From: Populus alba
Lineage: Eukaryota > Streptophyta > Magnoliopsida > Malpighiales > Salicaceae
Direction: 5' to 3'
DNA length: 64,000 bases
NCBI RefSeq assembly: GCF_005239225.2
Contig: NC_133294.1
Span: 20,473,631 to 20,537,630 of the forward strand
Shown: in pieces, positions 22,540-36,526 of the stretch
Position numbering within the stretch: position 1 is the first letter of the stretch
How the letters are laid out: the number at the start of each line of letters is the position of its first letter
Translations under genes and position numbers: made by a program
Notes under the pieces: model-generated
The model's database searches: none
Seen by the model: the letters and a program-made list of their open reading frames with translations, nothing else
Told to the model about the DNA's origin: nothing

Positions 22540-25500
22540 GCTGTTGTAAATAGCTGGGGGTTTAAATTTTCTGGATTAGAGAAGTGTTCAGCGCTGGTTA
22601 ATTAGATATTATATCAAAAGATATTTGAAATACGAAAAGTTATTTTGGTGGATAATCAAGATGCAGGTGGTTAAACCATTAGAATTTACTGAATTATACT
22701 TGGCATATGTTGCTGCTGGAATAACCATGTACTTGATTTCCTTTCATGTATATGTCGCCGTTTGCTCCAAGTTTATTTTTGTTTGATTTTGGATGACACT
22801 GAATTTCCATTTCCAGTAATTTATGAGTTTAAACCTGTTATTATAGATAGCCCTCTTGGATTTAGGACACTCTTCTGCTTACCTTAACCTGCACTCGCAG
22901 TATTGCTAGCGTGCTATCTAAGTCTCACTTATGTTTTTGCTAAATTTTAAGCGTGTGGTCTTACCAGGAGTAGAAAAAAATGCTTGAGGTGGCAAGATTT
23001 GCTGAAGGAATAGTTTTGACAGGTTAATATTCTATGGTACCGCCAACCAGTCGTTTAGGAGTTTGGATTTTATATGGAAATGTAAAATGATCACACTAGG
23101 CAACACATCTTGGAATTCTTATCGAGATTAATCCTGCAGGGGGCGGGGTGTTTCATCTTGTACCACCCTTTTGGATTAACTTTTGTGAATGTGATTTAAG
23201 GAACATCAAGGGGACCTGCAGGATTCTGATGTGTGCTGGGTTCATTGATGGCAAGAATTTATTTTTTTTAGACTTTTCCTCCCACCCAATTGTTCCTTGT
23301 TTTACTTGGATGCTTGTGGAATCTGAATCACCTATAGACTAGAAGTTTCAGTTGTGAATAAGTATTTATGATCTTCTTTAGGCTTTATTGATCCCCTACT
23401 GGGTGTAGAATGAAGGGGGGAAATTACAGTAGGAGAAGGGTTATGGGTGATACAAATTGACAAGGGGGAACCCCCCTATTTATGGATTTGACTCGTGCCA
23501 AAATCTGATAGACCAGCATGCTTCTCCTGCTCTTGCTTTTTTTGGCAGAGCAATTGACTTCCAGGAGGCATTGAACCCTTTGTCCACACTCCACAGCTTA
23601 GCAATTGAACCAATAGTGAGTCAAATGATTCCATGCTCATCTTCTAACAAATCCATATGTGCCTTTCTTTTCCCATTTCTATAACTTCATCAGAGTAATT
23701 GTGGTGATCGGTGCACCATCTTTTTGTGATTTGGTAGAGAAGGTTTACACGAATGCTCTTGGACTTGAAAAAATTTGATTGTTGTTTTAAATTATCCTCC
23801 CTATCCAACTGCCCTCAAACTTTCTTCATCTTTAAACCATGTCGCTTTCCCTTCTGCGTTACAATTCTTTTTGGGATCATGATTTCTTAATTTATGCATC
23901 ACAAGTGAATCTAGAAACACTCTGAATTAAACGGATGTTGATGATATTAGTTGAATGGCTGTTTTCTCGTTATTTGTGAAGTTAGCGAGAGATATTCCAA
24001 GTGCATGTCAATGACTCAAATCAAATGAAACGTGGAAAGATAGCAGTATGAACGCTGAAATGAATACAATGTGGAGAGATACTTCCAAGTTAAAGAGGGG
24101 TTTTTTTTTTCCCCGTCCTGGAGGCTTGCTGGATCTTACGCTGCACAAGAAGGGCCCTTGAACTTCCACAGTCTCTCCAGTGTGTGTTGTGAGCAAAGAT
24201 TAGACTTTTAGATGATTGATACCACACAAAGTAACTCTTCACTTGTTAGCTTGCTCGCTCCCACTACTAGAATTCACGAACTTCGAATGCCCTGCTAACA
24301 TTTGCACGTGTTGGGTGTAAGAATATCGTAATAAAATGGTAAAACTCTTTCTGGATCTTGAAAAGTGTCTCCCCAAAACTTTTATCGTAGCTCTAGAACT
24401 ATTTCGAAAGTTCTTAATTTCTGTTGTTTGTTTGTCTTATGAATTATATACCCAATGGTTAAGGGATATCTTTCACTTTGAACTACACAGAAATTCAGCT
24501 ACCTTCCTTGGATTGGCCACTCCATTTTTCGCTAGTTTATTTAGTTAGGCATCACGAACATACTTGGCGTGGGACGTCTTTCTAGTCCAACCTATCTCTC
24601 ATGTTGTCAACAGCAATTTATAGTCTCCTTCGGCAACAATGTCCATGTATATTCCAATTTGATAGGGTCTGGTGACCTAGGAAAGAAGAAAATTACTTTT
24701 TTGACTATTATTTATAAACTTTCCGCCACAGTTAAATGATGAGTGCCGTTTGAACGCAAGACGACCTGGGAATCCTTTAGAACGCGAAAATCCAAATCTC
24801 CAAAGCTAGAGAGTTAGGCGCCGTCCACCTATGCTGCTGACAAATTAAAAATTGATAAGGAATCTAGTGGAAGAGCTGATAAGATTTCCAAGTCATAAAT
24901 GTGTTAGAAGTGATGGATAAAAGATTACCTGATGGCACCATGCCAACAAGAAGACTCCACGTCTCCTTTCCACCACTGGACCTCGTGAAGAGGCGCCCAC
25001 TTGACTCTTTACGCTCGTGGTTTTAAAGAATGTTTACTGAATGAGTGGAAGTTAAATTTTATCAGCATTTCAGTCCCCGTTAAATTTCTTGGAGCTCTCC
25101 ATATTTAAATTCCTAATCATTTAAGAATAAATTTTAATTTTTCTTTAAGAAATTTAGATCGAGATTTGTTTGTATAATTGGGAAGAAAAAAGGAGGGGAA
25201 AGTTGTGACCTGGGTACAATATCAGAGATCTGACGGCATCTTATTTAGTAGTCAAGTCCCTAATTAATCATGTTTCGTGGAAGGAAAGAAAAATCAAATG
25301 ATGTAAAAAAATCCAATTTAGTATTTGCTCAAAAACTCTAAAGGTTAATCCAAGAGAGGGGCCTGATTTGTTCAGCCAGGGTGACCGCTGCTGTCGGTGA
25401 CAAGCAGAGGCTAGCCATGGCTCTGATGTGAAAGGGACAGAGCTCGATCAGAGTATTGGTGCGAGGAGTAGGGTGGACTTTTGATATCAGTTGAGGGAGA

Positions 25501-25750
25501 AAGAAGGAAGAGCATCTACGAGGGAGAAGAACTTCACAGAACCCTCTTAATCCAAGTGCGGTGTCTTTTCACCTAAGGAATTTTACCAGTAATGCGCGAT
25601 AAGGTTGAAAAGAAAAGGAATACAATAAAACAGAACAATTAATCATATTTAAACGCCAGAAGTACCTTAATCCCTTCCTCAAACCAATGGAGTGGCTGCT
25701 TTTAACAGCGAATCAAATCGAATAGAAGAACAAATTGAAATGAATAGGAG
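22540..25750. other. Long gene-free interval after VQ9
   Basis: Moderately AT-rich DNA with several short reading frames but no domain, no consistent exon chain and no transposon ends. The first part may be the VQ9 3' UTR intron. Nothing else I can support. Confidence 0.4.
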
Positions 25751-25930
25751 GTTTGACAGTGTGTCAGTTGACTTTTAAAGTATGTTTTTACTTGAAAAAA
25801 CATCAAATAATAAATTTATTTTTTTAAAAAAATTATTTTTAAAAAAAAATTATTTTTTTTACCCGCACATCAAAAACATTAAAAATATAACTTAAAATAA
25901 TAATAAAAAAAACAAATAAAAAAACAAGTT
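25750..25930. repeat. AT-rich MITE-like copy
   Basis: TTTTAAAGTATGTTTTTACTTGAAAAAACATCAAA, poly-T/A centre, then CCCGCACATCAAAAACATTAAAAATATAA: the family layout with a degraded core. Ends approximate. Confidence 0.4.
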
Positions 25931-26458
25931 AAAACTCACCCTCAACCCCCAAAGTACAAAAGCAAAAGGAGAGGAATCTGCCTGTTTGTCTCCTTTTAGC
26001 TTTATCCTTACTTTTCTAATTTTTATTTCTGAAATAAAAAGGATTGATATGTTATGGAAAGAGTGGGGTGAAATTTCAGAAGAGAGAGAACTGGTCCATA
26101 AGCCCAATGCCTATTAGGCCTCGTGAGCCCATAAAAGATAACCATCTATTATTTGTTCTTTTTATCAATATAGATTTTTTCTTTTTTTGGTATGAGATAT
26201 CAATGCTCTATGTTTTTTTTTTAAAAAAAAAAAAAAACATTGTTCGCACAAGTTAAAATTTTTAATAGCTGATAAATTTTAACTTAAATCAAATTTTCAG
26301 AACTTGATTTTATAGAATTTGTTTTTCGCGCACGAGTTAATTTTTTGATAACCGGTAAATGTAACTTATTTAACTTCTAAAAACTTGATTATTTTAGTTT
26401 GTACTAGTTTGTTGGCCAGTGTAATTAGATAAAAAAAAATTAATTAAAAAAGAAATTT

Positions 26459-27600
26459 TTAGACCGTATAGAGAATTATTTAGCATTGTTATTAAACTTA
26501 ACTTAACGTGGGTCAACTTTAAACACTCTCAACTTGATTTTTTCTTTTGCTTCGGTCTTAAATTAAAAAATATCATATTTGAATTGACGTGACCCAGTTG
26601 ACTTGATGAATTCAAGAACAATTTGATCAACCGGTAAAAAAACGTGGTTTAGCTTTAACAAAAAAATCAAGATGATATTTTTTTTTAATATTGAATTGAC
26701 AATATATTTAACGACCTGAGTCTCACGGTTTAACCCATCAAACCTGCAATCCGAATTATGAACTTCACTTGATTTAATAACTTTGTTTTTTAAAATTGTT
26801 TTTTATTTAATAATATGATAAGAAAAATAGATGTTTACAAAATTAAACATTAACAAAATGCAAGGACATTTGTTTGAGTTTGCGATAACCACATATAAAG
26901 CAAACTGAAATAAATTATAAATACCAGTTCAAAATTAACCAAATATTGAAAGATAAAATTAATTAAAAAAACAAAAAAGGATTCAATCGAAAGAAAAAAA
27001 AAAAATAGAAGATGATTTTTTTTTTAAAAAGAAAAGGAATATTGTTTGGCATTGCTACTAAACTTGTCCCGATGAGTCAACCTTGAAACTTTTCGTCCAA
27101 ATTCCTTATTTATCTTGGATTTAAAATTAATCTTCATACAAGTTCACTCTATATGATTTAATTGACTTGGCGAGTCAAAAGCAATCTAAATGACCAGAAA
27201 ATGTGACTTGGCTTTAAATATTTTTTCAAGATGATATATATTTTTTATATATATTAAGTAGAAGGCATATTAGATCAACCCAGGTTTCGTAACTTAATTC
27301 ACAAAACTTGTGACCAAGATCATGGACTCCATCGAGTTTAAAAACTTTATTTTTTAAAAATATTTTTTATTTAACTATACAGTAACAAAAGGAAGCTTGC
27401 AAAAATCAAACACCAAATAAATATCAGGATATTTGTTAAAACAATGATAATATTATAGAAAATAAATCAAAATAAATTACAATGGATAATTTAAAATCAA
27501 TAAAATATTAAATGATAAAATTATGATTTAGAATAAATAAAATGTTGAGAAATAACTTTTTAAAAAAAAGAAGATTTAGACAGTATAATTTTATTTTTTA
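26459..27600. repeat. Pair of ~570-base tandem AT-rich units
   Basis: Unit A (about 26459..27030) and unit B (about 27031..27600) share an ordered series: TTTAGCATTG/TTTGGCATTG with ACTAAACTT, a GGGTCAAC/GAGTCAACC block, a TGAATTGACGTGACC/TTAATTGACTTGGCG block, a GATGATAT block, CATCAAACCTGCAA versus CACAAAACTTGTGA, and a TTTTTTATTTAA then ACAAAATTAAACA/GCAAAAATCAAACA tail. Identity is moderate, so the duplication is old. No coding potential. Confidence 0.65.
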
Positions 27601-27639
27601 AAAAAGAAACTAAGGTGCTTCACTATGTATACACGAGCA

Positions 27640-29011
27640 GTAAAGAACCATATCCGTTTTCAATTATTTTAGTAGAGTAGTAGTAATACATAAATGGTCT
27701 CCACAAAAAATAAAAATAAAAATAAAAATAATGAAACAATATATATAATTATGTACGTAATTTTAGTTGACGTGTATGTTGATCAAGGATATCTTTTAGT
27801 GGAATAATTATAATAATATTTTATAGAGTAAAATCGAATATCACGTCAGAATCCCACTATTCATGAACCATTTATAAATTTTAGAATTCAAATATAAATT
27901 GCAGCTTTGTAAAATGAGCCCATGAATTCCCTCTGGGCCAATCTGCTTACAACATCTTTGTAACTTAAACACACGGGCATTGCCAATCTGCCAACCCAAG
28001 TTCAGCAAGAACTCCAAGGAGAAGTTCAGCAGTGTGGCCGAAACACTGGTCTATTTTAATCAACACATGTATTCTTATTCTAAGGATGAAATGATCTAAT
28101 TTTACAAATTTATCAAGTTGAGAGCAAATTATCGATTTAAGATCATTTTATCAAGCTAGACAAAGGGAGGAGAAAATCGCAAAAAAGATCAAATTACAAG
28201 AAGAGAGACGATTCTTTTTGCAAAAAAAGGTTCTTGAGCTTATGCGTACAGAGAAGGAAATTTTCATAATTTCATTGAATTTTCAAATACATAAAGTTCA
28301 CTTGTGTCCGCCAACCAATAATGTTTCCCATCCAAACACTGCCTAAAAGAAGCGTGTAGACATTACACCATCGAACAAAAGAACCAAGCAACCATTTTTT
28401 CATTAGAATTCTCCCCAACATAGAAATAACGAAGTACAATAGATATAGACAACCAAGCAAGCCGCATCTCCTGTCATTTCCTCAAAGATCGAATATGCGA
28501 GAAACTATAATCTAATTGAATTTAGGCAACTGGCAAGGGGTGGAGCATCTAAACCTAGTAGTGATAGATGGAACCTCAAACAAATAATATATCTATATGC
28601 CCGTGGACTTTTAATAAATTCGTGTCTTCGCAAGCAGAATCCAGAGAGAAAAGGGAGATGAGATTGCCTAGGGTATCCAAAACATGGTCCAACATAAAAT
28701 GCTTTCGCAGAACACGGCAATCAAGGGCAAAAACCAAAGCTGTTAAAACAAAGAAGGCTATCGATCTTACGAGGAAAGAATTTCTTAATGGCAAAACCAG
28801 ATATCATTACGAAAACAAGGGCCATCCAGAAACACAAATTGATATGACAAACTAAAAGAAAATAAGAAAGAAAAGCTTGGCGCGTTCATGATTCATAACC
28901 AAGACAAGAATGCCTAAAAGATCAGAATAACAAGCAAATTAGCAACAAGCACCTTCTCCTATTAAAAACATATAGAGGAGAAGTTCAACCCTAATTTGCA
29001 GTAGAGCACCT
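27640..29011. other. Spacer 3' of the 14-3-3 gene
   Basis: AT-rich to 27.9 kb, with a (TAAAA)n tract near 27710, then more complex sequence. Short minus-strand frames at 28272..28460 and 28576..28794 each contain a hydrophobic stretch, but I recognise no family and see no splice chain; they may be part of the 14-3-3 3' UTR or a decayed gene. Confidence 0.4.
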
Positions 29012-29945
<934 letters not shown>

Positions 29946-30280
29946 TGTTTTAGAAAGAGAGAAGATGAAAATCGAGAGAGACAGAGAGAAGAGGATTTAG
30001 ATCTGGTTTTCTTGAGAGGGTTATGTTATACTAATTTTGGTGGGTAGTGGGGTGGCGATGATTGCGTAAGTGAAGATGGAGGGATTTTTGGAGGATGGGA
30101 TGCGAACCGTTGGATTAAAAAGAGTGACAAAGCAGAGCTCGTTCAGCTGGGCTGGCAGGTTAAAGGCAGCTGGCACACACGAGGATATGAATAAAAGTTA
30201 GTTTTAAAGTGTTTTCTTTTCTTTTTTTATAAATAGGGGTGGTTTTGATTTTGAACTTAGAAAGGTAGTGATAGAAGGTG
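29946..30280. promoter_or_regulatory. 14-3-3 upstream region
   Basis: A GA-rich 5' leader (AGAGAGACAGAGAGAAGAGG on the sense strand) precedes the ATG, as in intact plant 14-3-3 genes, so the promoter side seems undamaged. No TATA assignment made. Confidence 0.4.
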
Positions 30281-30289
30281 CATTTATTA

Positions 30290-30490
30290 AGTCCTTTATA
30301 AAAAAAAATGTTTTTTTATTTTTTTTATTTTTTTTTATTTACTTTAAATTAATATTTTTTAAATATTTTTAAATCATTTTAATATGTTAATGTCAAAATT
30401 AATTTTTTAAAAATAAAAAATTTTATTTTAATATATTTTTAAATAAAAAACACTTTGAAAAAATAATTAATTATTACACTTTCAAACACT
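30290..30490. repeat. AT-rich MITE-like copy
   Basis: TTTAAATTAATATTTTTTAAAT, then ATCATTTTAATATGTTAATGTCAAAATTAATTTTT and a closing ACACTTTGAAAAAATAATTAATTATTACACTTTCAAACAC. Same core as the other copies. Confidence 0.55.
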
Positions 30491-30574
30491 TTTAAATTAG
30501 ATCCGAGGTTAATCTAAAAAGATGAAGTTTTGAATCACATAGCTGAAAATGTAAAAAAATTATTTGAAATTTTA

Positions 30575-30926
30575 ATATTTTATATGAAAAAATTTTAAAA
30601 TAATATATAGAGATGTAGATTATAAAAAAAAATGAAGCTCAGAATATAATATAGTTATTTTATATTAAAAAGTTAATAAACAATTCATGTGAATATAAAT
30701 TACAAAGAACAAATGAAATATAATAGATTTATATCGCATATAAAATTTAAGAAACAATATATATAGTGTAGATTGTATATAATTTTTTCATATTAAATAA
30801 TTAAAAAACAATTTATATGAATGTAAATTATAAAAAACAAGTATGAAATGTTGCATGGAATAGATATTTTATATTAAAAAGTTAAAAAGCAATATATATG
30901 GATATAAGATAATTATCTCACATTAA
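30575..30926. repeat. Diverged short tandem array, about five units
   Basis: Units starting near 30575, 30656, 30732, 30785 and 30865 each read TATTTTATATTAAAAA-like, then AAACAAT-T-TATGAAT, then GTAAATTATAAAAAACAA-like. Spacing varies from about 53 to 81 bases. A (TA)n tract at 30927..30951 follows. Confidence 0.6.
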
Positions 30927-31364
30927 AATATATATATATATATATATATATTAATTCACTGTGAATGCAGCTATAAAAAAATATATGAGACTAAATATTC
31001 ATAAATTTATTTTATTTTTTTAGGATTTATTAAAAAAAATGTTTTTTTTTTTTAAAGTTGGGCAATTGCATAACCAAGTTTTTATGATTTGAATCCAATT
31101 ATGATTTAAAGATAAATTTTTAGTTGCTTGAATATCAAGTTGATATTTGATATAAAAAATAAAAAATAAAAAATAAAAAAAAAACCTATTGAGGCATCAG
31201 AGTCTTTGTTGGGCTTTGACTAGCATTTCGAGCCGATAAATTTCGGGGAGCTATAAAATTGGGCCCCAAAGCATTTGAAGCTCAACAAGAAAATTCAAGG
31301 TTCGTGATTCTTGTTGATCACCCCACCTCTATAAAAAACAGAATTTACTTTTTAGGATAAAAAG

Positions 31365-31575
31365 TATATTTGGAAACGCGACGAGTAAATAATATTTTTT
31401 AAAAGTTTTAAAAAATATATTTAAAATTATTTTTTATACATATATTTATATTATTTTAACGTGTTGGTGATAAAAATGATTTTTAAAAAATAAAAAATAT
31501 ATATTATTTTAATATATTTTTAAATAAAAAATATCTTAAATCATCACTATTATATTTTCAAAACACCTTAGCCGT
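31365..31575. repeat. AT-rich MITE-like copy
   Basis: TATTTGGAAACGCG at the left, ATATTATTTTAACGTGTTGGTGATAAAAATGATTTTT core, and a TCACTATTATATTTTCAAAACACC right end. The ends fit the terminal motifs of the 33.2 kb element. Confidence 0.55.
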
Positions 31576-32029
31576 CCATTGCAGAAGTATACTCTGGTTT
31601 CAACTCTTTCCTATCTAGATATTCGAACTTATTCAACTTGGAGGTATTTAATGTGTTGATCAGGGAAGCAAAGTATACAAAGAGGAGCCGTTATGTTGAC
31701 TCTCGCAAACAACCTGGCTAGTGTTCCAACACGTGCAGCGAATAATTAAAAAAAAAGCCCTCTTCTCGTAGTGAATGGCATTTTCACCGAATTAGGACTT
31801 AATCAAATTGATGAATATTCGCCGGCTGTTACTAGTTTTATGTACTACAGAATTGTGCCTCCCCCAAATACCTGTTGCGTTTTCCAAAAGCCATTTCTAA
31901 ATTTTAATTTCAATCTCCATGCATCTTAGATGTCTGTTCATGCTGTGAAAAAGTGTTTTTACAGCAAATTATTTTTTTCTTTAAATTAATATTAAAAAAT
32001 AAAAACTAAAAAAATAAAAAATTAGGTTA

Positions 32030-33110
32030 TTAAATGATGAAAAAAAATATTGGTTCATAGTATCGTGTGAGTATTGTTGTGGTGATTTAGCAACACCTTT
32101 TACTATTTTGTTGAAATATAAAATTAAAAATAAAATTAACTAGAAAAAATGACAAACAAAAAACCCAAGTCGATTTTGATTAACCTATTAAACATGCAAC
32201 ATAGGTTATAAAATCGCTATAATTCATAAAAAACAAAATTATAAAACTTTACTTCCAACAAATCTAATGTTTAAGGTTGAAATTAATAAAAACAAAACTA
32301 AATCCATAATACTGATATATTACATAACTAAGAGAAAATAATAAAAAATATTATAAAGCATAATTCCATATACAACCTAATATTAAAGAATAAAATTAAA
32401 TAAAAAACATTGTATATAAAAAAGGACTGGGTTGTTAAAGGAAATCACCTTACAACAAGATACAAAACAATATTTGCTGTAACCATTCCTTTTAACTTTT
32501 TTCTCCTATTGAATTTAATTTTTATTTTTTTTGCTTTGTAAAAGTTTTTAAATTGTTATTGTTTTTCTTGTTTTATCTTTCAATATTAAATTGATTAGGA
32601 ATTGATCTTGTCTATTGAGCTCGGATATATGATTTCAAATATTACGAGTTTTAGAGATTAACCCAAGTTTACAAGGTTCACCTGGGTTTAGTTGGGGGTT
32701 TTTTTTCTTTCTATAAGCTCTTTTTTTTTTTTAGTTCTGTCATTCGATATTTATTTAATTGGATACTAGACTTTGTTATTTTTATTTATTTGCTCTCATT
32801 TGATTTTTTCATTGGTTTTAAAATATAACCCTGGTTATCCCAAATCTTTTTATTTGTCATTCTTTATTAAATTTTCTTTGGTTGGTCTTGTAAATTAATA
32901 TTTTTTTTATTTTATCATTCAATATTAATTTCATTATGAATTGAACTTCTTTATTCAACTAGGATCAAAGATTTCATAGGTTATAAGTTTGAAACATTAG
33001 CCTAGATTTTGGAGGTTTGCTAGGGTTTTTCTAGTTTTTTTCTCCCTTTTTCTAAGTTAATATTTTTTTTTTAGTTTTATTATTCAACATTTTATATTGT
33101 TAGCGATTGT
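32030..33110. repeat. AT-rich dispersed repeat, opposite orientation
   Basis: T-rich counterpart of the 12-kb element: repeated TTTTATCTTTCAATATTAAATT-like blocks (32571, 32917 and 33077), each followed by a GGAATTGA.CTT..TATT block and a TTACGAGTTTTAGAGATTAACCC-like block. Repetition of the same order shows tandem sub-units of roughly 300-350 bases. Confidence 0.5.
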
Positions 33111-33210
33111 GCTATATTTTTTTCATTTACTTTCTATAGGATTTTAATGTTTCCTAATTTTTCTTCTATTTAGATTATCTCATTCATATGCAGGGTGTGA
33201 CATTAGGTTG

Positions 33211-33440
33211 CATTAAGAGAGTGTTTGGCATTGCGTTTGTAACTGCGTTTCGTCAAATTTTGAATTTTTTTTTTTTTTTTTTTTTGCTAAAATTGAGTTC
33301 GGTTTGTATTTTTTGGATCGTTTTGATGTGCTGATGTCAAAAATGATTTTTAAAAAATAAAAAAACATCATTGGCATGCTTTTCGGCACGAAAAGCTATT
33401 TGAAAAGCAACCGCTACCACACTACCAAACACGCTCTAAA
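33211..33440. mobile_element. MITE with terminal inverted repeats (best preserved copy)
   Basis: Left end AGAGTGTTTGGCATTGCG and right end TACCAAACACGCTCTAA are inverted repeats (AGAGTGTTTGG against AGCGTGTTTGG, one mismatch). Subterminal parts also pair: GTTTGTAACTGCG against GCAACCGCTACC is looser. Inside are a T-run, TTGATGTGCTGATGTCAAAAATGATTTTT and CTTTTCGGCACGAAAAGC. About 225 bases with no reading frame. TTA/TAA at the borders would suit a PIF/Harbinger-type target site, but this is not certain. Confidence 0.7.
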
Positions 33441-34679
33441 ATTGAGCTTGGTAATGTTTCCTGATTTTTCTTCTATTTGGGTTATCATATAATTTGATTG
33501 CCTTGCTGTGTATTTTTTTTTTTTTTTTTATTGACATGTTTTAAAATTGCATCACTCTATATTGTATCTGTTTAGAATTAAACTTTTGTTTTTATGTTTA
33601 CTTTTTATTAGTTTATTTTAGTTTCATGACATGACCTTCATATTTGGCATGCTCATTCAAGTTAACTTATGATATATTTTTTTGTTCTTTCATATTTGAA
33701 TAGTTAGAATCTTAGCTTCATTGTTATTTTTTTCATAATCATTTTTTTTAGATTACCATAATTTTTTTTATCTGGGGTTGTTCATTTACTATTATTATTT
33801 GTTTTTTTCATTATCTAATTAACTATACCAATATTTTTTTGTAAGTCAATTCTATATCCCAAGTTATTATTATTATTATTATTATTTTTAACAAGCTTGC
33901 GTCATTCCAATATTTTTTTTCAATAAGAAAAATATACTAGCACGCCGGGGGTAGTGGGTGTGTACAAATCTAAGTAAACTAACTAAGTTGAATGATGTCA
34001 TGTTAAATTCTCATTTTCAAAATTAGGGCATGTAATATAAACAATTTGCAGTGTTGTCAGTCCTAATTAGAAACCCAACTTCAACGCACATGTAATGTTC
34101 GGAAGGGGCAGCTTGACATGGCCTCCTAACAGTACCAGGGGTCATGATTTTTTTTATAAAAAAAAAACAAAAAAGAGAGGTCGATGATAATAGTTGATAA
34201 TTTAAAACCAAGGACCGAATCACATCCACCAATAATCAAGACTATATCTGTCGTGATTCCAGTTTTTGTTTTCTCTGCAAAAACAGCATGCGAGGAATGT
34301 TCCTGCTACTTGTAGACTAAAATACATTAACAGTGCCTGTCCTCGCAAGGGATCAACGAGAAAGCCATGGGGGAAGCAGATCAGCGTAGAACTGTTGGCT
34401 TTCTGTCTTCACCTTCTGATGCCAACGTGATATGTTTTTTATGAAGGAATGAATCCTACCCGATCCCTCCTTGACTAGCCTTTCATCTCAAGCACCAATT
34501 AACTATCGACATTTGACAACGCTGTGAAAATTACTCTCTCTGTATAAATTGACATTTTCCGCAGACAAATCCATGCCGTGATATTCAATTTGACTAATTG
34601 CCCACGTGCCCCGCGATTAGTACCATGTGCTTTTATTTTGCACGATCCAATAGCATAAATTTATTTTTTTTTCCGGTGA

Positions 34680-34810
34680 AGAGAGTGGTTAATTAAAATT
34701 ATATTAAAATAATATTTTTTTATTATTTAGAATTTATTTTGCACGATTTAAAAATATAATTTTTAAAAAATATTTAAAAGGTTTCAAAATCATTTTTTAA
34801 CAAAAAAAAT
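34680..34810. repeat. AT-rich MITE-like fragment
   Basis: ATTATATTAAAATAATATTTTTTTATTATTTAG and a closing TTTAAAAGGTTTCAAAATCATTTTTTAAC: partial match to the family. Edges uncertain. Confidence 0.35.
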
Positions 34811-35277
34811 AATAAACACACTAGAAATCCATTGATTGTGAACTCTTGGAGGGTGTATCTTTGACAAACACGTATGTTTTAAAATTTTCTGAATAAGATT
34901 TAATTTTTTTGATTTAACAGTAAGCATATTTTTATCTATTGCAATTATTTATTTTCCCGGTTAGGTCTTAGATGGAGCCTTCGCATGGCGGATGGTACAT
35001 TTATAAGGAAATATTTATTTTTTACTGTTTATTTTAGTATCTGAGCTTTAAAATGACAAGTGAAACCGTAGAAAGTTTAATATTAGCTTGCTAGGTTTTA
35101 AGTACATGTTTTTGTAGGCAACCGGGCAAGAGGCATATTTTGTTTTCTTTAGAGAGAATTTTTTTTTGGAGTTGTATTACCGATATATTATTAAGCTGCT
35201 AAATTTAATTATATGATTATCACTCACGATATTTTCTTATTATTACTATTCTGGAGGATCGGGTTACACAATATCTA

Positions 35278-35440
35278 AAGTGTTTGGAAATATAATTTTT
35301 CATTTTTTTTTTAAAATTAAATATTCTCGATAACTGTTTTGATGCGTTAATTTTAAAAATAAAAAATATATCATTTGAATGTATTTTAACATAAAAAATA
35401 CTTTAAAAAACAACCGCAACCATACTCCAAACAAATCCTT
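35278..35440. mobile_element. MITE copy with recognisable ends
   Basis: Left end AAGTGTTTGGAAATATAATTTTT and right end CAACCGCAACCATACTCCAAACAAATCC. GTTTGGA and TCCAAAC are inverted repeats, and the core TGTTTTGATGCGTTAATTTTAAAAAT matches the 33.2 kb element. About 160 bases. Confidence 0.6.
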
Positions 35441-36526
35441 TATGCATGAATACAAAATATATATCTATGATTTATTATAGATTTTATGCAGATAAGTCAA
35501 TTCTTGAAAACCTAGGATACAATTAATAAAAAATTACGGTTTAAATCTTGAGTAAACTTAATTTTTAAATTTAGACAAAAGGATGAATCTACCACAACAT
35601 AATCTAACATAAGGAACTAAAATTTACCATTCACTGTAAAACCCAATAAATCAAAATCCAATCCATTTCTTCAATCCAACTTCACTCTCAATCTTCTTCT
35701 CCAACCATTTTCTTTACAGACGGTAACTGACTTCACCACTGTTCCAAACGGGCCTATTAATTGGTCTGAGCTTGAGCTTCCCACCTGAACTTAACATAAG
35801 AGATCGGACCATTCGTTGCGACAAGCCACTCTAAATCTTGAACCAAAACAAAAAAATACGTGGGCCTCTTGGTTTTTGTTTGAAACCGATTCTTACCGCC
35901 GAAGCTTTTGGCGAGTAGCTCTCCAAACAAAGCAGTCCATTTTTCAGGTGTTCATTAATTGTTGTTTAAAATATTTTTTATTTAAATATTTATTAAAATA
36001 ATATTTTTTAATTTTAAAATTGATTTTTTATATCAGAAAATAATTTAAAATAATATTTGCCATAGTTCGTGGCAATCCTTTTCTCCTCGAGAAACAGAAT
36101 TTCAGCAGCTTCCACGCGGACCACATCCGCACCGCCTGCCATTTTCACTAACTTTTGTTTTGTTTTTTTCTCACAATGTAAAAAAAGAAAGAAAGAAAGA
36201 AAAGCTAAATCCATTCGTCACCATTGTTTCCACGTGCTACTCTATCGCTGTACTTTTTTACAACCGCAGTGAACACGGTGGCTTTAGCTACTCGGACTTC
36301 GGTGGCAATAACTTGCAAGGCACGTACAGGGCTACCTAAACCTCCACAAACTTTTCCATTTCAAACGTTTTAGGCATTTGTTTATGTCCTGATTTTCCGA
36401 GTCGTTGAGAAGAAAAGAACAGAAAGGTTTATAGACAGATCGACAGAGGAGTGGAGAAGTGAGACTTGAATATAACTATATAAAAATTGCAGTATTTTTG
36501 CTGTTGCTATACTTCTTTTGGTAGCT

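Larger units (their letters stand above)
30952..36500. other. Repeat-dominated intergenic region before SnRK2.8
   Basis: About 5.5 kb with no supported exon. Holds MITE-like copies (31365..31575, 33211..33440, 34680..34810, 35278..35440), a reversed AT-rich dispersed repeat (about 32030..33110) and an (ATT)n tract near 33868. The last 500 bases, where base composition becomes more even, should be the kinase promoter. Confidence 0.55.
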
